From: Paramecium octaurelia
Taxonomy: Eukaryota > Ciliophora > Oligohymenophorea > Peniculida > Parameciidae
Assembly: GCA_905182995.1 (NCBI GenBank)
Contig: CAJJDP010000122.1
Span: 242,589 to 306,588, forward strand
Direction: 5' to 3'
DNA length: 64,000 nt
The notes beneath the pieces are model-generated. The model was given only the letters and a program-made list of their open reading frames with translations, did no database searches and was not told the origin of the DNA. The position numbers were made by a program, and so were the translations under genes. Of this stretch, positions 12,936-25,841 are shown one piece after another. Position 1 is the stretch's first letter; each line of letters opens with the position of its first letter.

Positions 12936-14468
12936 ATGTTTGAAATTTCTGATATGTCCTTTACTTTTACTCCATTACAACTTCGAGAAATGAGCACTGT
13001 TATTTTGTAAAAGGCTTGGTCAGAGCGAACCACATATGATATATCGGTATTTGTTTATGCTATATGAATTTAAATCAAACAGATTCTATAATTAGCTACT
13101 AAAAACATCAAATATTTTTAGGAAATCTAAGAAGAATGCGGTGTCCAAGCCCTATAAAAATGTTTACAGCGAATCCAATTGGAAATTTATCCAGAAGTAT
13201 TTAAATGTAAAATAGTGCAAATAGGACACAATTGTCTTTGAGAAAGGGGATAGAGGAAGAGATTTCTACATCATTTTGTCCGGATAAGTCGGAATTTATA
13301 TATTTTCAAATAATATGGAATAGCTATAGCACAATAAAATAAATATTCGTTAAGGAATAAGAGAATATGTAAATTAACTCTTAGGGGAAGGCGTTGGACC
13401 AAATAAAGATTAAACTCCTGAGATTCGAAGAATACTTCTAAATGAAAAAATAAAAAAGTAAATAATCTTATTTAAATTAGCTTATTGAAAGTGAATGAAT
13501 TACATGAAGGAGATTCGTTTGGTGAAAGAGCCTTGATAAATGAAACTGGTCGATTGGCAACTGTAGTTTGTGAAAAGCAATGCTATTTTGCAGTATTAAA
13601 TAAATAAGCATACAAAGAAATTTTGTAACAGGCCTAAAGTGAAAAAATTCAATAGTAAATTAAGGAACTTTAATCGATTTCAACCTTTCAAGGGATGTCT
13701 AGAAGGCTGTTAACAATTCTGTTATATGCATTCCAAAGCTAGGAATATAAATTTAGAGACCTTATTTATAGGGAAGGTTAACTTAATAAGGAAGAAATAT
13801 ATTTGATTCTCAGTGGAGAATTTATTGTAACAGAAAAACAAACATATTACATCAACTAATAGCAAATAAATTAGACCAGAGAAATAGCTATTTTACAAAA
13901 AGGTTGTATCTTTGGAGACAAGGAAACATTTCAACATTTATAATAAAGAACCCAAACTATTCGATGCAATTCAGATTATGGCAAAGTACTGTGTATCTAA
14001 TTGGAAAGCCTTGTACAAAGACTATTAGTAATATTAAATTTTAATTAGGCAAACAACGAATTACATTTGATAAACGAACTGAAGAATCTAAGCGATTTAA
14101 AAGAAACCCATAGACAAAATAGAATTTAAAAAAAGATATAGTCACCTTAAAGGTCAAGAAGTATTATCAAATCAAACTCTCCTTTTTAGAGGATTGATTA
14201 AATTGTTAAACAAAAAAAAGAACTATTCAACCAACTAAACTAGAATGGTAAAACCAAAATTTAATTTATATATGATATTAACATTCCTACTTAAAGAAAA
14301 TAAAATGATTGTTCTATGGAATTCTCAAAATAGAAAAGAAGATCAATAATAGATCGTGTTATGTTAAATAGTTGTAATAATAGTAGATTTGGAAAAAGGC
14401 AATCATTAGACTAGAATATTTCAACCTAATTTAAGTAAATAGAAAAAAAAAGATATTCAATAATTTGA
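12936..14468 (+). CDS. Cyclic-nucleotide-binding domain protein (two CNB domains)
   Basis: Likely a cAMP/cGMP sensor or regulatory-subunit-like protein without a kinase or channel part. The first CNB domain reads TIVFEKGDRGRDFYIILSG (about 13215-13285), then an unusually long insert. Its phosphate-binding cassette is EGDSFGERALINETGRLATV (13505-13565), with the Glu and Arg that contact the cyclic phosphate in place. A second domain (IYREGQLNKEEIYLILSGEF to KGCIFGDKE, about 13770-13925) lacks the full cassette and is probably structural. The C-terminal 170 residues are basic and Ser-rich. Introns include 28 nt at about 13197-13224. It is convergent with the next gene, only 11 bp between stops. 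Confidence 0.82.
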
Positions 14469-14479
14469 TTATATTATTT

Positions 14480-15265
14480 TCATTGTTATGATAATATTTA
14501 ATTGCTTAATTCTTGCAATTTCTAATCTGCTTCACATTAATATAATCTTTATTGTTCATAATCTTATTTATTTGTACTAACATACAGATTGATTCCTTAG
14601 TTACTGAGTCCGAAAGGTAAATAGGTTGATTAGACTGGTAATTATGAAACTCTTTTGGCAGTTTAACCTTTGTATTACTCTTAATAGCTGGAGTTCAAGA
14701 ATATGTTTTTTTCTTTAGAATTAGTATGCAATCTTTAATTAGTAATCTTGGAAAAATTAATGATTTTGTCTTGATCCAATTTGTGATGTTTGTGTTCTCT
14801 TTGATAACTTGATTTGATATCTAATTTAGCAGGTAGTAGTTAAATTTAATTTAATGGTTTCAACAATTAAGGAGGCAAAGAAGTTTTAGCTGGAAATTGA
14901 AGTGCATATGAGTTGCAACCACAAAAAGGAATGCTGAAAGAATTGTTCTATGGTTATTGTGTATTATCTAGGGATGATTTGTTCAACTGCTTTTTATCGA
15001 AATCATCGTTGTAAACAGAATGAAGTGACAAAGCCTTTTGTCTGCCTTGATAGTTCTGATTAGGCAATCTGGAATGTTTGATAGGGGTTCTTCTTGAATC
15101 AAAATCTATATTATAGATTGATTTAGGTTCATTAATGTAATGGGTTTGTTAAGGCTTTTATTTGCAGTAACACTTGCTGCACAAACACACAGAGCAGAAA
15201 CAAGTGCCATCTGAATGCTAATAAGATGGAATTTACTATTTGAGGAGTTATTATTTAATATTCAT
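14480..15265 (-). CDS. SAXO-like (FAM154) axonemal microtubule protein
   Basis: Intronless frame of 261 codons. The N-terminus carries the Cys cluster CFCSVCLCSKCYC (about 15180-15220), which closely resembles the Cys-rich start of SAXO/FAM154 proteins that bind and stabilise ciliary microtubules. The rest is a low-hydrophobicity, Tyr/Lys/Gln-rich chain with spaced blocks such as DFDSRRTPIKHSRLPNQNYQ, as in Mn-type repeats of that family, though I do not see clear canonical repeats. Start 15265 (MNIKQQLLKQQ) is the first ATG in the open frame. Best call: SAXO-like axoneme protein, from the Cys motif. Confidence 0.6.
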
Positions 15266-15337
15266 TAATTATGAATGAATTGGAGAATGAATTTTTGACT
15301 TAATGTAATATCGAGAGTTCAGCATTTTCTCATTCTT

Positions 15338-17362
15338 ATGTATTCATAATTCCTCCAATAAAAGATTGAACAAATATATAATGAGGTGCATTTCAACAAT
15401 ATATCTAAGAGAGATTAGATTGCAAGATTAAAGAAGGAAGAAACATAGTATCAGATTAAGTAAGAGAAATAACAGTTGCATGTTGAAGAGATTGAGAAGG
15501 CTCTGGAACAAAAATAGTATTTGGAGATAGATTTAGATAGAACACTCTATTCAATTGTATGATGGTAATTTGATAAATTTAGTTGTTGAGACAGAAATAC
15601 ATAAATGATTTGGAGGAGCAACTGAGATTGATCAACAGTTTCTATCAAGATTTGCCTATTGAGCATAGGGAGAGTCAACAGACCAAGAAATTAAGTTACC
15701 TAAGTTATTCCAAATATAAATTAAATTATGATGAGTACATTAAGCAATTGGAAAATAAGAAGGTTGAAGTATTGGATAATTTGGAGAAAGTCAAAAATGA
15801 AACATAGCAGACTCAGTAGAACTATTATAGTTTATTGCAAAAAATAAAAGTATTTGACACCATTTTATAAGTAAGCTTAATAAACATTAGCTGAATAAGA
15901 AAAAACTATACAATAATTGAATGATCAAAATGAGACCAACATCTTTAAATTGCACGAGTAAAGAAAAGTAGTGATAGATTTGCAAGTGTTACAAAAATTA
16001 GAAAGGTATAAAATTGCGATAATTTTACATAGGATGTATTTGACATTTGAAGAAGGAATTAACGAAGACTTTGTTAGCGAGGATATCAATAAGGTAGATT
16101 GCAATAAAGAAATAACTGATTTTATGCATATGCATCCCTTCGGAGTTTCATTCTTAGTTGAGAATCTCATACAGCAATACAGAAAATATTAAGTTCAAAT
16201 TGATAGTGAGTCTTCCATAGGCTTAGGTTTGATGGAGGAAAAATAAGAATTACAATAAGAATTAAAAGAATTAAAGGAGCTATGTGAAAGATTCTACTTA
16301 TATGATGAGGAAGAAGAATCAGATTCACAATTTCAAGATGTCCAGAAATTGATGGGATTCTTAACCATGAAGCAATCTCAAAATAATTTTAAGTAGAATC
16401 TATTACACAAAGCAGAGTCCTTCATAATAAAAGTCTTCGGGAATCTTTACAATGCCATCAAAAGGTGTACATATATTACGAATTTATTAGATTCAATGAT
16501 ATCTTCTAGGCCATCCATCAAAAGAGAATGGCTATTGACTTAAAGTCTTCTCAAATTGATAGCAAAATCAAAAACTTTTGTGCCAATACCTATATTGGAC
16601 ATTACTCACTATCCTTATATTAATATATGAATAACCCATTAACTTCGACTTAACCAGATCTCTATCATTAAATATAAAATGTATCACTATATTGTTACAT
16701 AGAGCATTATTTTAAAACTATATGTAAATGAAGACGCCTTGAACTAATATTTATAAGCTGGATCTACTTTTATCAAACTATATTTGAAAGCTTCAGATTA
16801 TTACTCCAATTAAATTCACACAATGATAGAATTAGTCCATTCAATAACTTAAATACCCAAAAGATCGAAATTTACTTATAATGACTCACCTTTATTATAA
16901 TAAAATTACAAAAGCAAACTGAGTATTGAGTTATCTTAAAAAAAAATATCCTTAAGAACAGACACAGAATCTAGAGCATAAGTTTAAGTGAATTTTAAAA
17001 CTAAAACAACCAAGCGGAACTCTTTTACGAGTACTATAGGAAGTTCAAGAAGGATTTAATAGGATGCTAATGAAGAAAACTATTTAGAATCTGAAAGATA
17101 AAAAATAATAAATCCAAAAAATAGTATTTCCAATACAACCAAAATTCCATCAGAATAACAAAAGTATTGTAATTTATTGAGCGAAAGAGGTCATGGAGTT
17201 GAAAAAAAAGTGATCATCCAAAACTTTAAATCATTAATTAAACTGAGATAAATAAAAGTATCTTAATTATTAAATTAATAATAGAGAAAGCTTAAGACAA
17301 CTCCAATCACTCCAAAAAGCATTATTGGGTCATCATTAATTTTCAAATCGACTTTTAAATGA
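15338..17362 (+). CDS. Coiled-coil protein, unknown function
   Basis: About 640 residues, starting MYSQFLQQKIEQIYNEV. The first 350 residues are charged and helical (LRQKYINDLEEQLRLIN; KLERYKIAIILHRMYLTF; KQELQQELKELKELC), so a coiled coil is likely. The C-terminal 250 residues are Ser/Thr/Lys-rich and look disordered. Introns of 24-26 nt at about 15559 and 16466 and a 22-nt one, GTATCACTATATTGTTACATAG at about 16681, each restore the frame. No domain is recognised. It shares a 72-bp divergent spacer with the SAXO-like gene. Confidence 0.75.
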
Positions 17363-17391
17363 TATGATATGTATTGTTCCTTAATATGAAA

Positions 17392-17977
17392 TCAATTGTA
17401 TTTATTGACGATTGTTGGATAATCAGACTTAAATCTTTCGACATCTCCTAAAGTAAGGGCTGTATTGGTCAAATTAAATTTCTTTTTCAATTCACCAAAT
17501 GATTTATTTGGTTCTTATTTATCAACGTGGAATTCAAAAGCAATTCTTGCAAGGCATAACTCTATTAATCATATTAAATTATTTTACTCTTAAATGCAGA
17601 TGTCTGGAGATATTTGGCTGCTTCCAACAACTCTTTCAATTGATTTCCTTCAAACACTTTGACTTTCATGATCAATTCTCTATCGTGTTCATTTAAGAAG
17701 CAGGTGTTTGGATCGTTTGCTAATTTAATATTGTGAAATATTACTAATAGCATCTATCACTCTTGGCTCAAAATTGTTGAATTTATAATATTCTTCCAAA
17801 GTCTTAAATGCCTCCAAAGTGACTTAAGATTCTAACAATGGCAATTCCTAAGAATTTTTTAAATAAATCTACTTCATTGGATCCTGGTTACCAAGCCTCC
17901 TTCAGAAAATTGCTGACTTGAGCAAACCTTTCATCAACTTCCACCGATTATCCTTGAATTTTTAATTTAATTGGCAT
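17392..17977 (-). CDS. SKP1-like protein (SCF ubiquitin ligase adaptor family)
   Basis: After removal of three tiny introns (25 nt near 17865, 25 nt near 17740, 26 nt near 17550) the product is about 170 residues, the size of SKP1. The N-terminus MPIKLKIQGQSVEVDERFAQ matches the BTB/POZ start of SKP1, and the C-terminal block LKELLEAAKYLQTSAFKSL followed by FGELKKKFNLTN matches the helix pair that holds F-box proteins. Known role of the family: linking cullin-1 to F-box substrate receptors for ubiquitination. The copy is divergent, so it may be one of several SKP1 paralogues with altered partners. Confidence 0.75.
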
Positions 17978-18127
17978 ATTTAGGTAGATATTTTTATTAT
18001 ACTAAATTTTATTGATAATGACTATGATTTATATAATGATGATTGCTTTAATTATATTCCATCATTAATATAATTTGTTTTAAAAAATTAAATTTATATC
18101 AAGACTATTTATTATTATGATTATTTA

Positions 18128-18702
18128 TCACTCTTGATCCTCAATCTATTCTTCTTCCATGTTCTATTCCTCATATTCCTTCCCCAGTAGTATTTTGTAG
18201 CTTTCCTTAAAACTAGCAATTTATCTTCCATTAAAATTAAAAATACCTATTATTGTGTATGCTTTCAGCTTTTTATATTAGTAATTGCAATTTTTTTGCT
18301 GTTTTTTAAGGAGTCTCCAAAAATATGTATACATAATCAAACATCAGCTTATCAAATGCATGAGCTAAATGGTTCGGACCAAAGAACATTTTTTTTGGAG
18401 ATGATGCCCCATATGAAATTAATCTAACATTAAAAAGTCGTTTCCCAATAAGTATAGGCTTTTTAGCATATACTTCGCATCGTTTTTAGCAGCCAATTTA
18501 CTTTTTATTATATTACAAAAGCTACTTTCAACTCTTTTATCGCTTCAATGAATTCTCCTTTTTCAAAAGCACATACACATCTAGCCTCCCAGGCCCAAGA
18601 ATAGCAGAATGCTGGCAATTCTTTATGCAAATACTTTAATTCTTATAAGATTTTAGCAGGTGGAATAAAAATTGGTTCCCCATCTTTTGTTTGCTTTATC
18701 AT
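18128..18702 (-). CDS. Hypothetical protein
   Basis: Unrecognised. The frame starts MIKQTKDGEPIFIPPAKILQ and keeps coding character (KYLHKELPAFCYSWAWEARC) to about 18540. Frame changes then require one or two small introns. The end SFKESYKILLGKEYEEQNMEE with an acidic tail reaches TGA 18128 after a probable 34-nt intron at about 18216-18249. Total roughly 160-170 residues, no TM segment, no known motif. The middle exon structure is uncertain. Confidence 0.5.
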
Positions 18703-19031
18703 AATTAAATATTAATACTTAATTACCTTAAATTAAGAGTATAAATGCAAACACACATTATTATAAAAACAAATCAGTTTTGTTCAAGTAATCCATTAGA
18801 GATGAGAATTCAATAAAAATAAGGGTTTTGTGCTAAAAGAGAGATGAAAACTGATTTAAGTGTGAAGTTAAATATTCCAATATTTAAGGAACGAAATTGG
18901 GAAGGATAACAATTTTGAAATTTAAGTTTATTATTAATTTTTAGAAAATAGCATATTTAGTAAGTTCTGATGTGTTATAGAATTTAATATATTAAGAATA
19001 ATTTAAAAGTCGTATTTATATTATTAAGTTT
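18703..19031. other. AT-rich divergent intergenic region upstream of HSF gene
   Basis: No gene seen. The region upstream of the heat-shock factor start contains TTCC and GGAA half-sites at about 18884-18900, but they are not in the tight alternating array needed for a heat-shock element, so I do not call one. Confidence 0.4.
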
Positions 19032-20259
19032 ATGTAAATTGATTTATTAGAGTAATAATAATTAGTTAAGAAAAAGAGATCAAGGTCTTAAAAAGCCAAT
19101 GCAGATTCAATACCAGCATTTTTATTAAAAACCTATGAGATTATAGATGTAAAAATTATGGGCAATTCTTAGAATCCTAGCAATTAAGATGTCATTAGTT
19201 GGAATGAGGAAGGAAGTGCATTTATAGTTAAAAAAGTAAATGAGTTTTCGGATGTCATTCTCCCTTAATCATTCAAGCACAGTAACTTTGCATCGTTCGT
19301 TCGATAATTAAATATGTATGACTTTCACAAAACCCGACATGACAATAATGAAAATGAATTTAAACACAAGTTATTCTAAAGAGGAAAGAAGTATGGATTT
19401 TATATATACGTAGAAACTTATTGAGTTAAATTAAACGCAAGACAAATGATTAGAAAGATTAAAATTCGTTGACTCTCATAAAAACTGAGATCGTGAGAAA
19501 TGGGAATTAGGAAATTCCAGATGTATTAGATTTTTATACATATCGAAGATATCAATGCAAATGTCGAGGTTGTCGAACAAATAGAGTGAGTTAGAAAAAC
19601 TAATGAAAATTCTAATAAAATAAAATGAGAAAATTTAGAAAGAAAATAAGTATTTATGGACAGAACTAATGAAGAATAAGTATATAATACATATAAATAG
19701 GCATAAGAATGAAAATTCTGAGGAATAAATAATGAAGTGGGTTTTGCAATCATTGCAAGGGAACAAATAAAATGGGAAGCATAAAAATATTTCCACTAAT
19801 AACCTTTTGATGATTAAGTAAACAAGCGAAAATGACGATGAGTTTTAAAATGAATATTAACACCAAAAGATATTTGAAAATGAAAAACCTGCATTTGAAT
19901 AACTACCATAGTAAATGCTAAAATAAAATTTCGAACAATAAATAGAATAATTATCAAAAACTCAAATCATTTAAATTTTAATGAAAGCAGTTGCTAATAA
20001 TTAGAAATAGGAGAAAAAAAATATATTTAAATATGAGGATGATGAAGTTAGTTTTGATGAAGAATATCCAATAACTAAAAAAGTGGATTTTAAATATGAA
20101 AATGAAGAAAAAAAATAGGATAATCAACTTATTGTATATAGTGATCCATTTTCTTTCCATAAATTAGATGATAATTTTATTATAGCAGAATCACCTAATT
20201 TAAGTAGAAAGAATTCTTATTATGATTAGGATCCTATTCCTCAATTTTATGAATATTGA
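19032..20259 (+). CDS. Heat shock transcription factor (HSF family)
   Basis: Nuclear transcription factor of the HSF family. The DNA-binding domain runs from about 19100 to 19430: ADSIPAFLLKTYEI, then VISWNEEGSAFIV, FKHSNFASFVRQLNMYDFHK and FKHKLFQRGKKNLLSQIKRK, which is near-consensus. A 23-nt intron (GTATGG...ACGTAG, about 19390-19412) lies inside FQRGKK/NLL. A helical hydrophobic stretch, SELEKLMKILIKQNEKI (about 19590-19650), fits the HR-A/B trimerisation coiled coil. The acidic, Asn/Gln-rich C-terminal third may activate transcription. Start at 19032 gives MQIDLLEQQQ and a basic KKKRSRS tract. About 380 residues. Confidence 0.92.
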
Positions 20260-20335
20260 ATCAAATATGAAATTCATTATAATTATGTTTCTTGTAAATA
20301 TATAAACATTCATATAAATTTATTAACTTTGTAAA

Positions 20336-21829
20336 ATGTCCACAATAAAGAAACCTTTACCACGTCCAAAGCAACAAAGATGTGAAATTTGCCAAAGAAA
20401 TTTCTCATTGTATTCATCATCTCATAATTAAGATTATTATAATAACATTAATGTAAAAGATGTAAACGAGCAGTTTGTTTTGATTGCGGAAAATTTAAAG
20501 CTATTGTATTATTTTTCATTAAAAAATTAAGATTGTCGACTATGATCTCAAAACTTAACATCGATGTTGTATTATTTGTAAAGAGGAATAACTCGCCATT
20601 CAAGATATTATAACTAAGGAATAGTTATCTTTTAATAAAAATTCACTAATAACTAACCAATGGCTTAGATACTCTCTCGACAAGTATGATCTAATACGTA
20701 TTTAGTGTTCGAGAATAAGATCTCATTGACGAATATTACACGATATTAGGCTAAAGTAAAAATAACTTGCCAGCGTCAGCAGCTGAAGAACTGAAGTCCA
20801 TTCAAGTTATATTAAACTAAGTAAACTTTGAATTTAATCAATGAAGATTCGCAATTAGTATAACTATTCTATGAAAGAATTCGACTATTACTTAACTAAA
20901 GATTTAATGGATAATATGTCAGCAATATTTCTATAATCAGTATTGTAATGTTTGCTCTTTAAAAATCCGAATATCCAAATTAATCAAGTAAGACTATAGC
21001 TTTCATCCTTAGAATTTAGTTTAAATGACATATTTTCTATTGTATTTTCATTCTTCTCCTCTAGTGTTTCATTTTATCAATTGTTTCAGAGAAGAAATTT
21101 CTTTAGGAAGATTCTTAGATTAAAACGATTAGATCAAGGAGTACGAGATAGATTTTCTATTAGAAATTGGAAAAAAAAATTATCTAATTGAGCCGACAGA
21201 TTTGCTTTATTTTAGGAAATATTTGGAGAGACATGCTGAAAAGATGTTGTCAAATACTTTCTTTAATTTTGTCAATGTAATATCTCTATTAAATTTAGGT
21301 GTAATGTTTAATATTTATTTATGATCATGTTTTAAAATTTAGAGATTACTTTGAATTAGAAAAAATTGCTACTTTGATTGGATCATTATATCTAAATGAA
21401 TTCAAGCAAAAAGGTTTAGATGATGAATATTTCACTAATTAAATTATCAAGAATACCAAACCATCAATTTTGAAAGAATATTTAAGTAAAGAGGATAGAA
21501 TTAGACTTAATGACAAGAGGTAGACCTATTCAAAGAGTGAAGACTTATTTTTATTGTAATTTCAACATAAAATGGATAACTAAAATGAAACAAAACAAAT
21601 TCTATATTTATTAGATGATTGCTTGTTAAAAAAATAGCCATTAAATAATCATCATAAGTAACTCATATCCTAATTAAATTAAAAATAATAACAAATTATA
21701 AATGATCTATTGAAACTCAATTACAATAAAGCCAAAGAACAAGATGAAAGTTAGTTATATCATAAAATTGAAACCCATTCAAATTCTTCTACTCAAATTA
21801 AATTTGATAAAAGTGAATTAGTAGATTGA
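20336..21829 (+). CDS. FYVE-type zinc finger protein
   Basis: Likely binds phosphatidylinositol 3-phosphate on endosomes. Zinc ligands are visible in order: CEICQRNFS (about 20380), HQCKRCKRAVCFDCGKF (about 20455-20505) and HRCCIICKEE (about 20557-20590). HQCKRC stands for the basic R-(R/K)-H-H-C-R patch of true FYVE domains, partly degraded. At least two introns split the finger. Downstream, SLDNVREQDLIDEYYTILG (joined by a 22-nt intron at about 20680) and several helical regions continue to a Gln/Asn/Lys-rich tail ending at TGA 21827. Exon joins around 20830-20870 and 21300-21345 are uncertain. Roughly 440 residues. Confidence 0.7.
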
Positions 21830-21984
21830 AATAAGACATTAATGGAGTATCTAATTTGATATAAGTTAATATCATTTTTTATTTAATGCTTTCGGAAATA
21901 TTAATATTTGCATAATTTTATATGTTTATATATATATATAATATATCCAACCCTCCCTCCCTAACGTTTTGAGTTTATTCAAAC

Positions 21985-22773
21985 TCATTCTTATGCAAGA
22001 ACTTATTGTTCTTACAAAGTTTATGTTTCAGCCTAAGGCTTAACTTATTTGGCACATTTTAAAACAGCATCGGCATCCCCATTCCAAATAGCTAAAAGTT
22101 TCACTGCTCTATTACGAGGAATTCCACTTTACTCTAACTCAACCACCTTCTTCTTGTACTCTTACTTTTTCTATTTAAATTCCTAAAATTCTTAAGAAGT
22201 TTTGTTTTTTTAACATTTTTCTCCTTTATTCTTACAATGTTCGCTTTTACAACCTTTCTCATTCAATAGCTTATCAACAATCGATTCCAAATTACCATTG
22301 AATTTCAATAGCAATCTCACAATTCTCTTTTAGTTGTCATAACCCATTTCTTTTAATTTATCATATTAAACTTTGAAACCATGTTACTCTATAATTTGAT
22401 CTATTGGTTAATCAGTTTAAAAGGTCTTCTTGATACTTAATTTTTCAATGCTCTTAGGTAAATCTCCTTCAGTTGCAAGTAATGCTTTTAAATTTTTTTT
22501 GACTTGAATAAATCCTTTTTGAACAAGTTCTTAATGTTTATTTAACCACCCCATAGTTTCCAAAATCTTGAGAGCTTTGCCATTTTGTTCATCTTTTCTT
22601 TTTTTATTTTCATTGTAGGCAACTTTAACCTAATCAAGATTTCCATCATAATCCTTTAAAAGTTTATAATTGAACCAGGGATTAGTGTAACCTTAAGCAA
22701 TTAGTTGGTTATGCTTCTCGAGGAAGCCAGCCTTTTCAATCTTCTCTATTGCTTTTGATTATTTAGAATCCAT
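21985..22773 (-). CDS. UBA-like repeat protein
   Basis: Intronless frame of 262 codons. It contains several short three-helix-type units: AGFLEKHNQLIAQGYTNPW, MGWLNKHQELVQKGF, HGFKVQYDKLKEMGYDNQKR followed by LLLKFNGNLESIVDKLL, and SGIPRNRAVKLLAIWNGDAD. The pattern MGY/F..N...V..L....GN....V..L is that of ubiquitin-associated (UBA) domains, so binding to ubiquitin or similar is plausible. A Cys/Lys-rich segment GCKSEHCKNKGEKC (about 22215-22260) could bind metal. No enzymatic domain is seen. Role inferred only from the UBA-like pattern. Confidence 0.7.
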
Positions 22774-22881
22774 TAATTTTAATATTATTTAAACAGGTCC
22801 AAATTTACAAATGTTATAAATAATAATATTATAAGGTTCTGAAAATACCCGACATAGAATGTAATAGAATACAAATTAATA

Positions 22882-24564
22882 TCATTTTAATATATTATAT
22901 TTATGTTCAAGAGTTTCTAAACTATTCTTTTACTTGACAATATCTTCCCTTAATCTTTAAGAGATTCTATCCATTTAAAATTCAGTTTGATAAGGGTTGC
23001 CCAAATAATCTGCATCTTAAGGTAAATCGTAGTATCCCTCGTATGATTAATCCTTGAAAACCTATCTTTCCATCTATTTTCTTTATTAATCAGTATTTGT
23101 ATATCCGTGCTTATTATAAGTACTCTTTCCCTCAAATACATTATTCTTATTATTATTAGTAGTAGAATTTTCATTATTTTACTCGTAATCTTTGATCTTT
23201 GTTAATAAAACTACTATTTTTTAATTTGCTTCAATCAACTTCTTTTTGGCTTACTTGTATTTTGTTTTGATTTTCTTATTGTCATACATTAACTCTTCAG
23301 GTGGTTTCTTTAGATCAAATTCTCTTTACAACTCATTCAACTTCATGTCTCTTTCAATTACCTTTCTCTCTCTAACCTCAACCTCTTTGGCTCTCTCTTC
23401 AATTCTTGCCTAATTGTCTCTCAAAATATTTAGTTCATGTTTCATTTCTTCAATATCAGCATATAAATCCTTAATTTTCATAGATTACTTAGATTTCATT
23501 CCCTTCTCTTCCTTAATCTATTCTTAAAGATCTTTAATTCTATTTTCGTATATTTTATCACTATCCTACTTTTCTTATTTTGTTTAAATTATTATATCAT
23601 TTAATTTCTGAGATAATTTTTTCTTTTAATCTTTTTCATCTTCAAATAATCTGATGTACTCATTCAATCGATTTTAGAGATCAATAAATTCTTGATCTTT
23701 AATAGTTGTGCCATCACTTTTAATATTTGTTGAGTAATTCACCTTCATTGTCAATCTAATATTACTCAAGGCTGATTCTAGATCATCATTCTCTTACTGT
23801 AATTTTCTTCTGTTGATTCTCTCTATTTCTAGTTCTTGAGTTAAGGTTTCAATAATTTATTGTTTACTCTTATGTAACTATTCATTCTAAAATCTTAATT
23901 CTTTTATAATATTGTCTTTTTGTGTTATTTGATTTTACTATTATTCTTTGTCTTTCAGTAATTCTTATATTTATTATTGATCTCTTTCATTCAATTAATT
24001 AAGTTCCTTAACTTATCTTAATGACAGTTTATCAACTCCTAGATTCGATTCATACTTCTCTTTTAACTATGCCAATTCATTTTGATTTGCAATTTGAATG
24101 GCATTGTTTCTTTCTACTTGTAATTACAATTGATTTTTCAATTACAGTATTTGTCGTTTTAATTCATCAATTATTTGTTCTTTTTATAGAATTTCAATTC
24201 TATGTGGTTCTTCAGCTTCATTTTTCAATTTCATTAATAGAAATCCAGGATCATTTTAATTTAATCTCATAGTCATTTATTCGAATTATATAGATTTCTA
24301 TTCTAAATCCTATTTGAGTTTTCTTATAATATTCTCAAAATTTAGGTCATCCTAAAACTTTTATTGAACTTGTAATTGAATGTTTTTAACTAATTATTAT
24401 TTCTCATGTTGATACTAATTAATTTGTTCTTTTTGAGATTCAATTATAGTTTACAAAGTCGATATAGTTTCTATTTATAAATGCATATAAATTACATTCC
24501 TTTTTCTCCAGTTGAGCCTTTAATTTTTCGATTTGTGATTGCTCAATAATGTTAAGATAATTCA
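22882..24564 (-). CDS. Long coiled-coil protein
   Basis: About 540 residues beginning MNYLNIIEQSQIEKLKAQLE, with a 25-nt intron soon after. Nearly the whole chain is Glu/Lys/Gln/Leu/Asn with heptad spacing, with one Pro-containing break, FDLKKPPEELMYDNKKIK (about 23255-23310). The C-terminus is REDIVKQKNSLETLEHKYN. No globular domain is seen. Probable structural or ciliary protein by composition only. Its same-strand upstream neighbourhood is the non-coding gap at 24565-25217. Confidence 0.75.
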
Positions 24565-25217
24565 TAATTAATTAACAGTAAAAATTAACTATAAATATTA
24601 AAAATCACTTGTAAATATTTTGAATTAATTTAAGGACTCTAAAGATACATGACATTAATGATAAGATATTATGTGCACAAGTTAACAAGAATAATTTAAA
24701 ACGATCCTTTAACCAATCATTCTTAAATAGCAGTTATTTAAATACATAATTTATTCCACATTTGATCATTTTGACTTCCATAAATGAAATTTATGAGTTA
24801 TTATACTTAAATATTTATATATATAATTTCCTAAAATTTTCAAATTATTTTGGTTCCCTAAATAATAAATGTTGTCTTTATTTTAAGAATACAATTTTTG
24901 TAATTTTACTTTCATTATTAGATTTTTAATTCTGAACAAATCAAATCAATTAGACATTCGTCTTCTAATCATCAAAGCAGTAAATCTCACATTAAGAATA
25001 TTGTATGAGAATGAAAGATGAGGGATCACTAAATAATTGTTATTAGAATATAATAATTTGATATAATTCTCATATCTATAATAAAATTTATAATATTTAT
25101 TTGAATCAAAAAAAAATTCTAATGATAATTTGAGTAATTAGTATCCAAACGATAAATATTACGCACAAGAGATCATCTACCAATCCTAAAACTCCAAATA
25201 TGGCTTCTGGAAATAAG
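24565..25217. other. AT-rich intergenic region
   Basis: About 650 bp without a supported gene: frames are short, and base composition is more A/T-biased than in flanking genes. No tRNA-like or repeat structure is recognised. Confidence 0.5.
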
Positions 25218-25823
25218 TCAATTGGTGAGAGCACATAAATACACAGTATAAAACACAAAACAAGTTACAATTAGAGGGATAATTTAACTAAAATTTTGAA
25301 TAGATGATATAATTGACCTAGATGTTTGAATATGTTTGCTATTATTTGAAATGGCTAAGATATGTTTAATAAAGTTTACATAAATAATATTATATTTTAA
25401 GACTGTGCATCGAACTCTGTAAAACAATATGAATGAATTGCATTCTTACTAGTATTCTTCTTATAATTTTTTTGATTTCGCAAAAGTGCTAATTTTGGCT
25501 CTGCAACATGGACATTTTAACTATTTTTTTTGATTATGTTTCCAATAGCCATTGATGCAACCAATGCAAAAAGAATGTTTGCATTATTCGGATTAGACTC
25601 CTTTGAAAACGAGGTCTTCATTCAAACAAATGGGACAACTTTGATTGGTTTCTATTTAAATTTGTGATATTAGCATTGTTAAGATTATTTGCTTTGCAAT
25701 TTAAGTGAAATCCTCCTTTGCTTTCATACACAACTTTTTCAAGGAGTGTTTCTAGGTAACTATGTTGCGGCAATTCTTATAATAATTGATTATTTATTCT
25801 TGCACATTGTTTATAATATACAT
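25218..25823 (-). CDS. RING-finger protein, possible C-terminal membrane anchor
   Basis: Probable E3 ubiquitin ligase of about 200 residues. The RING domain is SCPICLNEDLVF, then CKHSFCIGCINGYW and KCPCCRAKI (about 25490-25640), giving a C3HC4 set of zinc ligands. A basic helical N-terminal region precedes it (MYIINNVQEQIINYYKN from start 25823). If the frame is read on to TGA 25218 it ends in a hydrophobic run, IIPLIVTCFVFYTVYLCAL, which would anchor the protein in a membrane. The last 40 residues could instead be removed by an unseen intron. The start lies 18 bp from the divergent small gene. Confidence 0.72.
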
Positions 25824-25841
25824 ATTTTATTTTATTTTTTA
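25824..25841. promoter_or_regulatory. 18-bp divergent spacer between RING gene and small gene
   Basis: The two start codons are separated by 18 bp consisting only of T and A on the plus strand apart from the flanking codons. Any promoter must overlap coding sequence or be extremely small. Confidence 0.5.

Noticed and set aside
18884-18900. Heat-shock element upstream of the HSF gene
   Set aside because: GGAA/TTCC half-sites are not in the alternating 5-bp array that defines the element.
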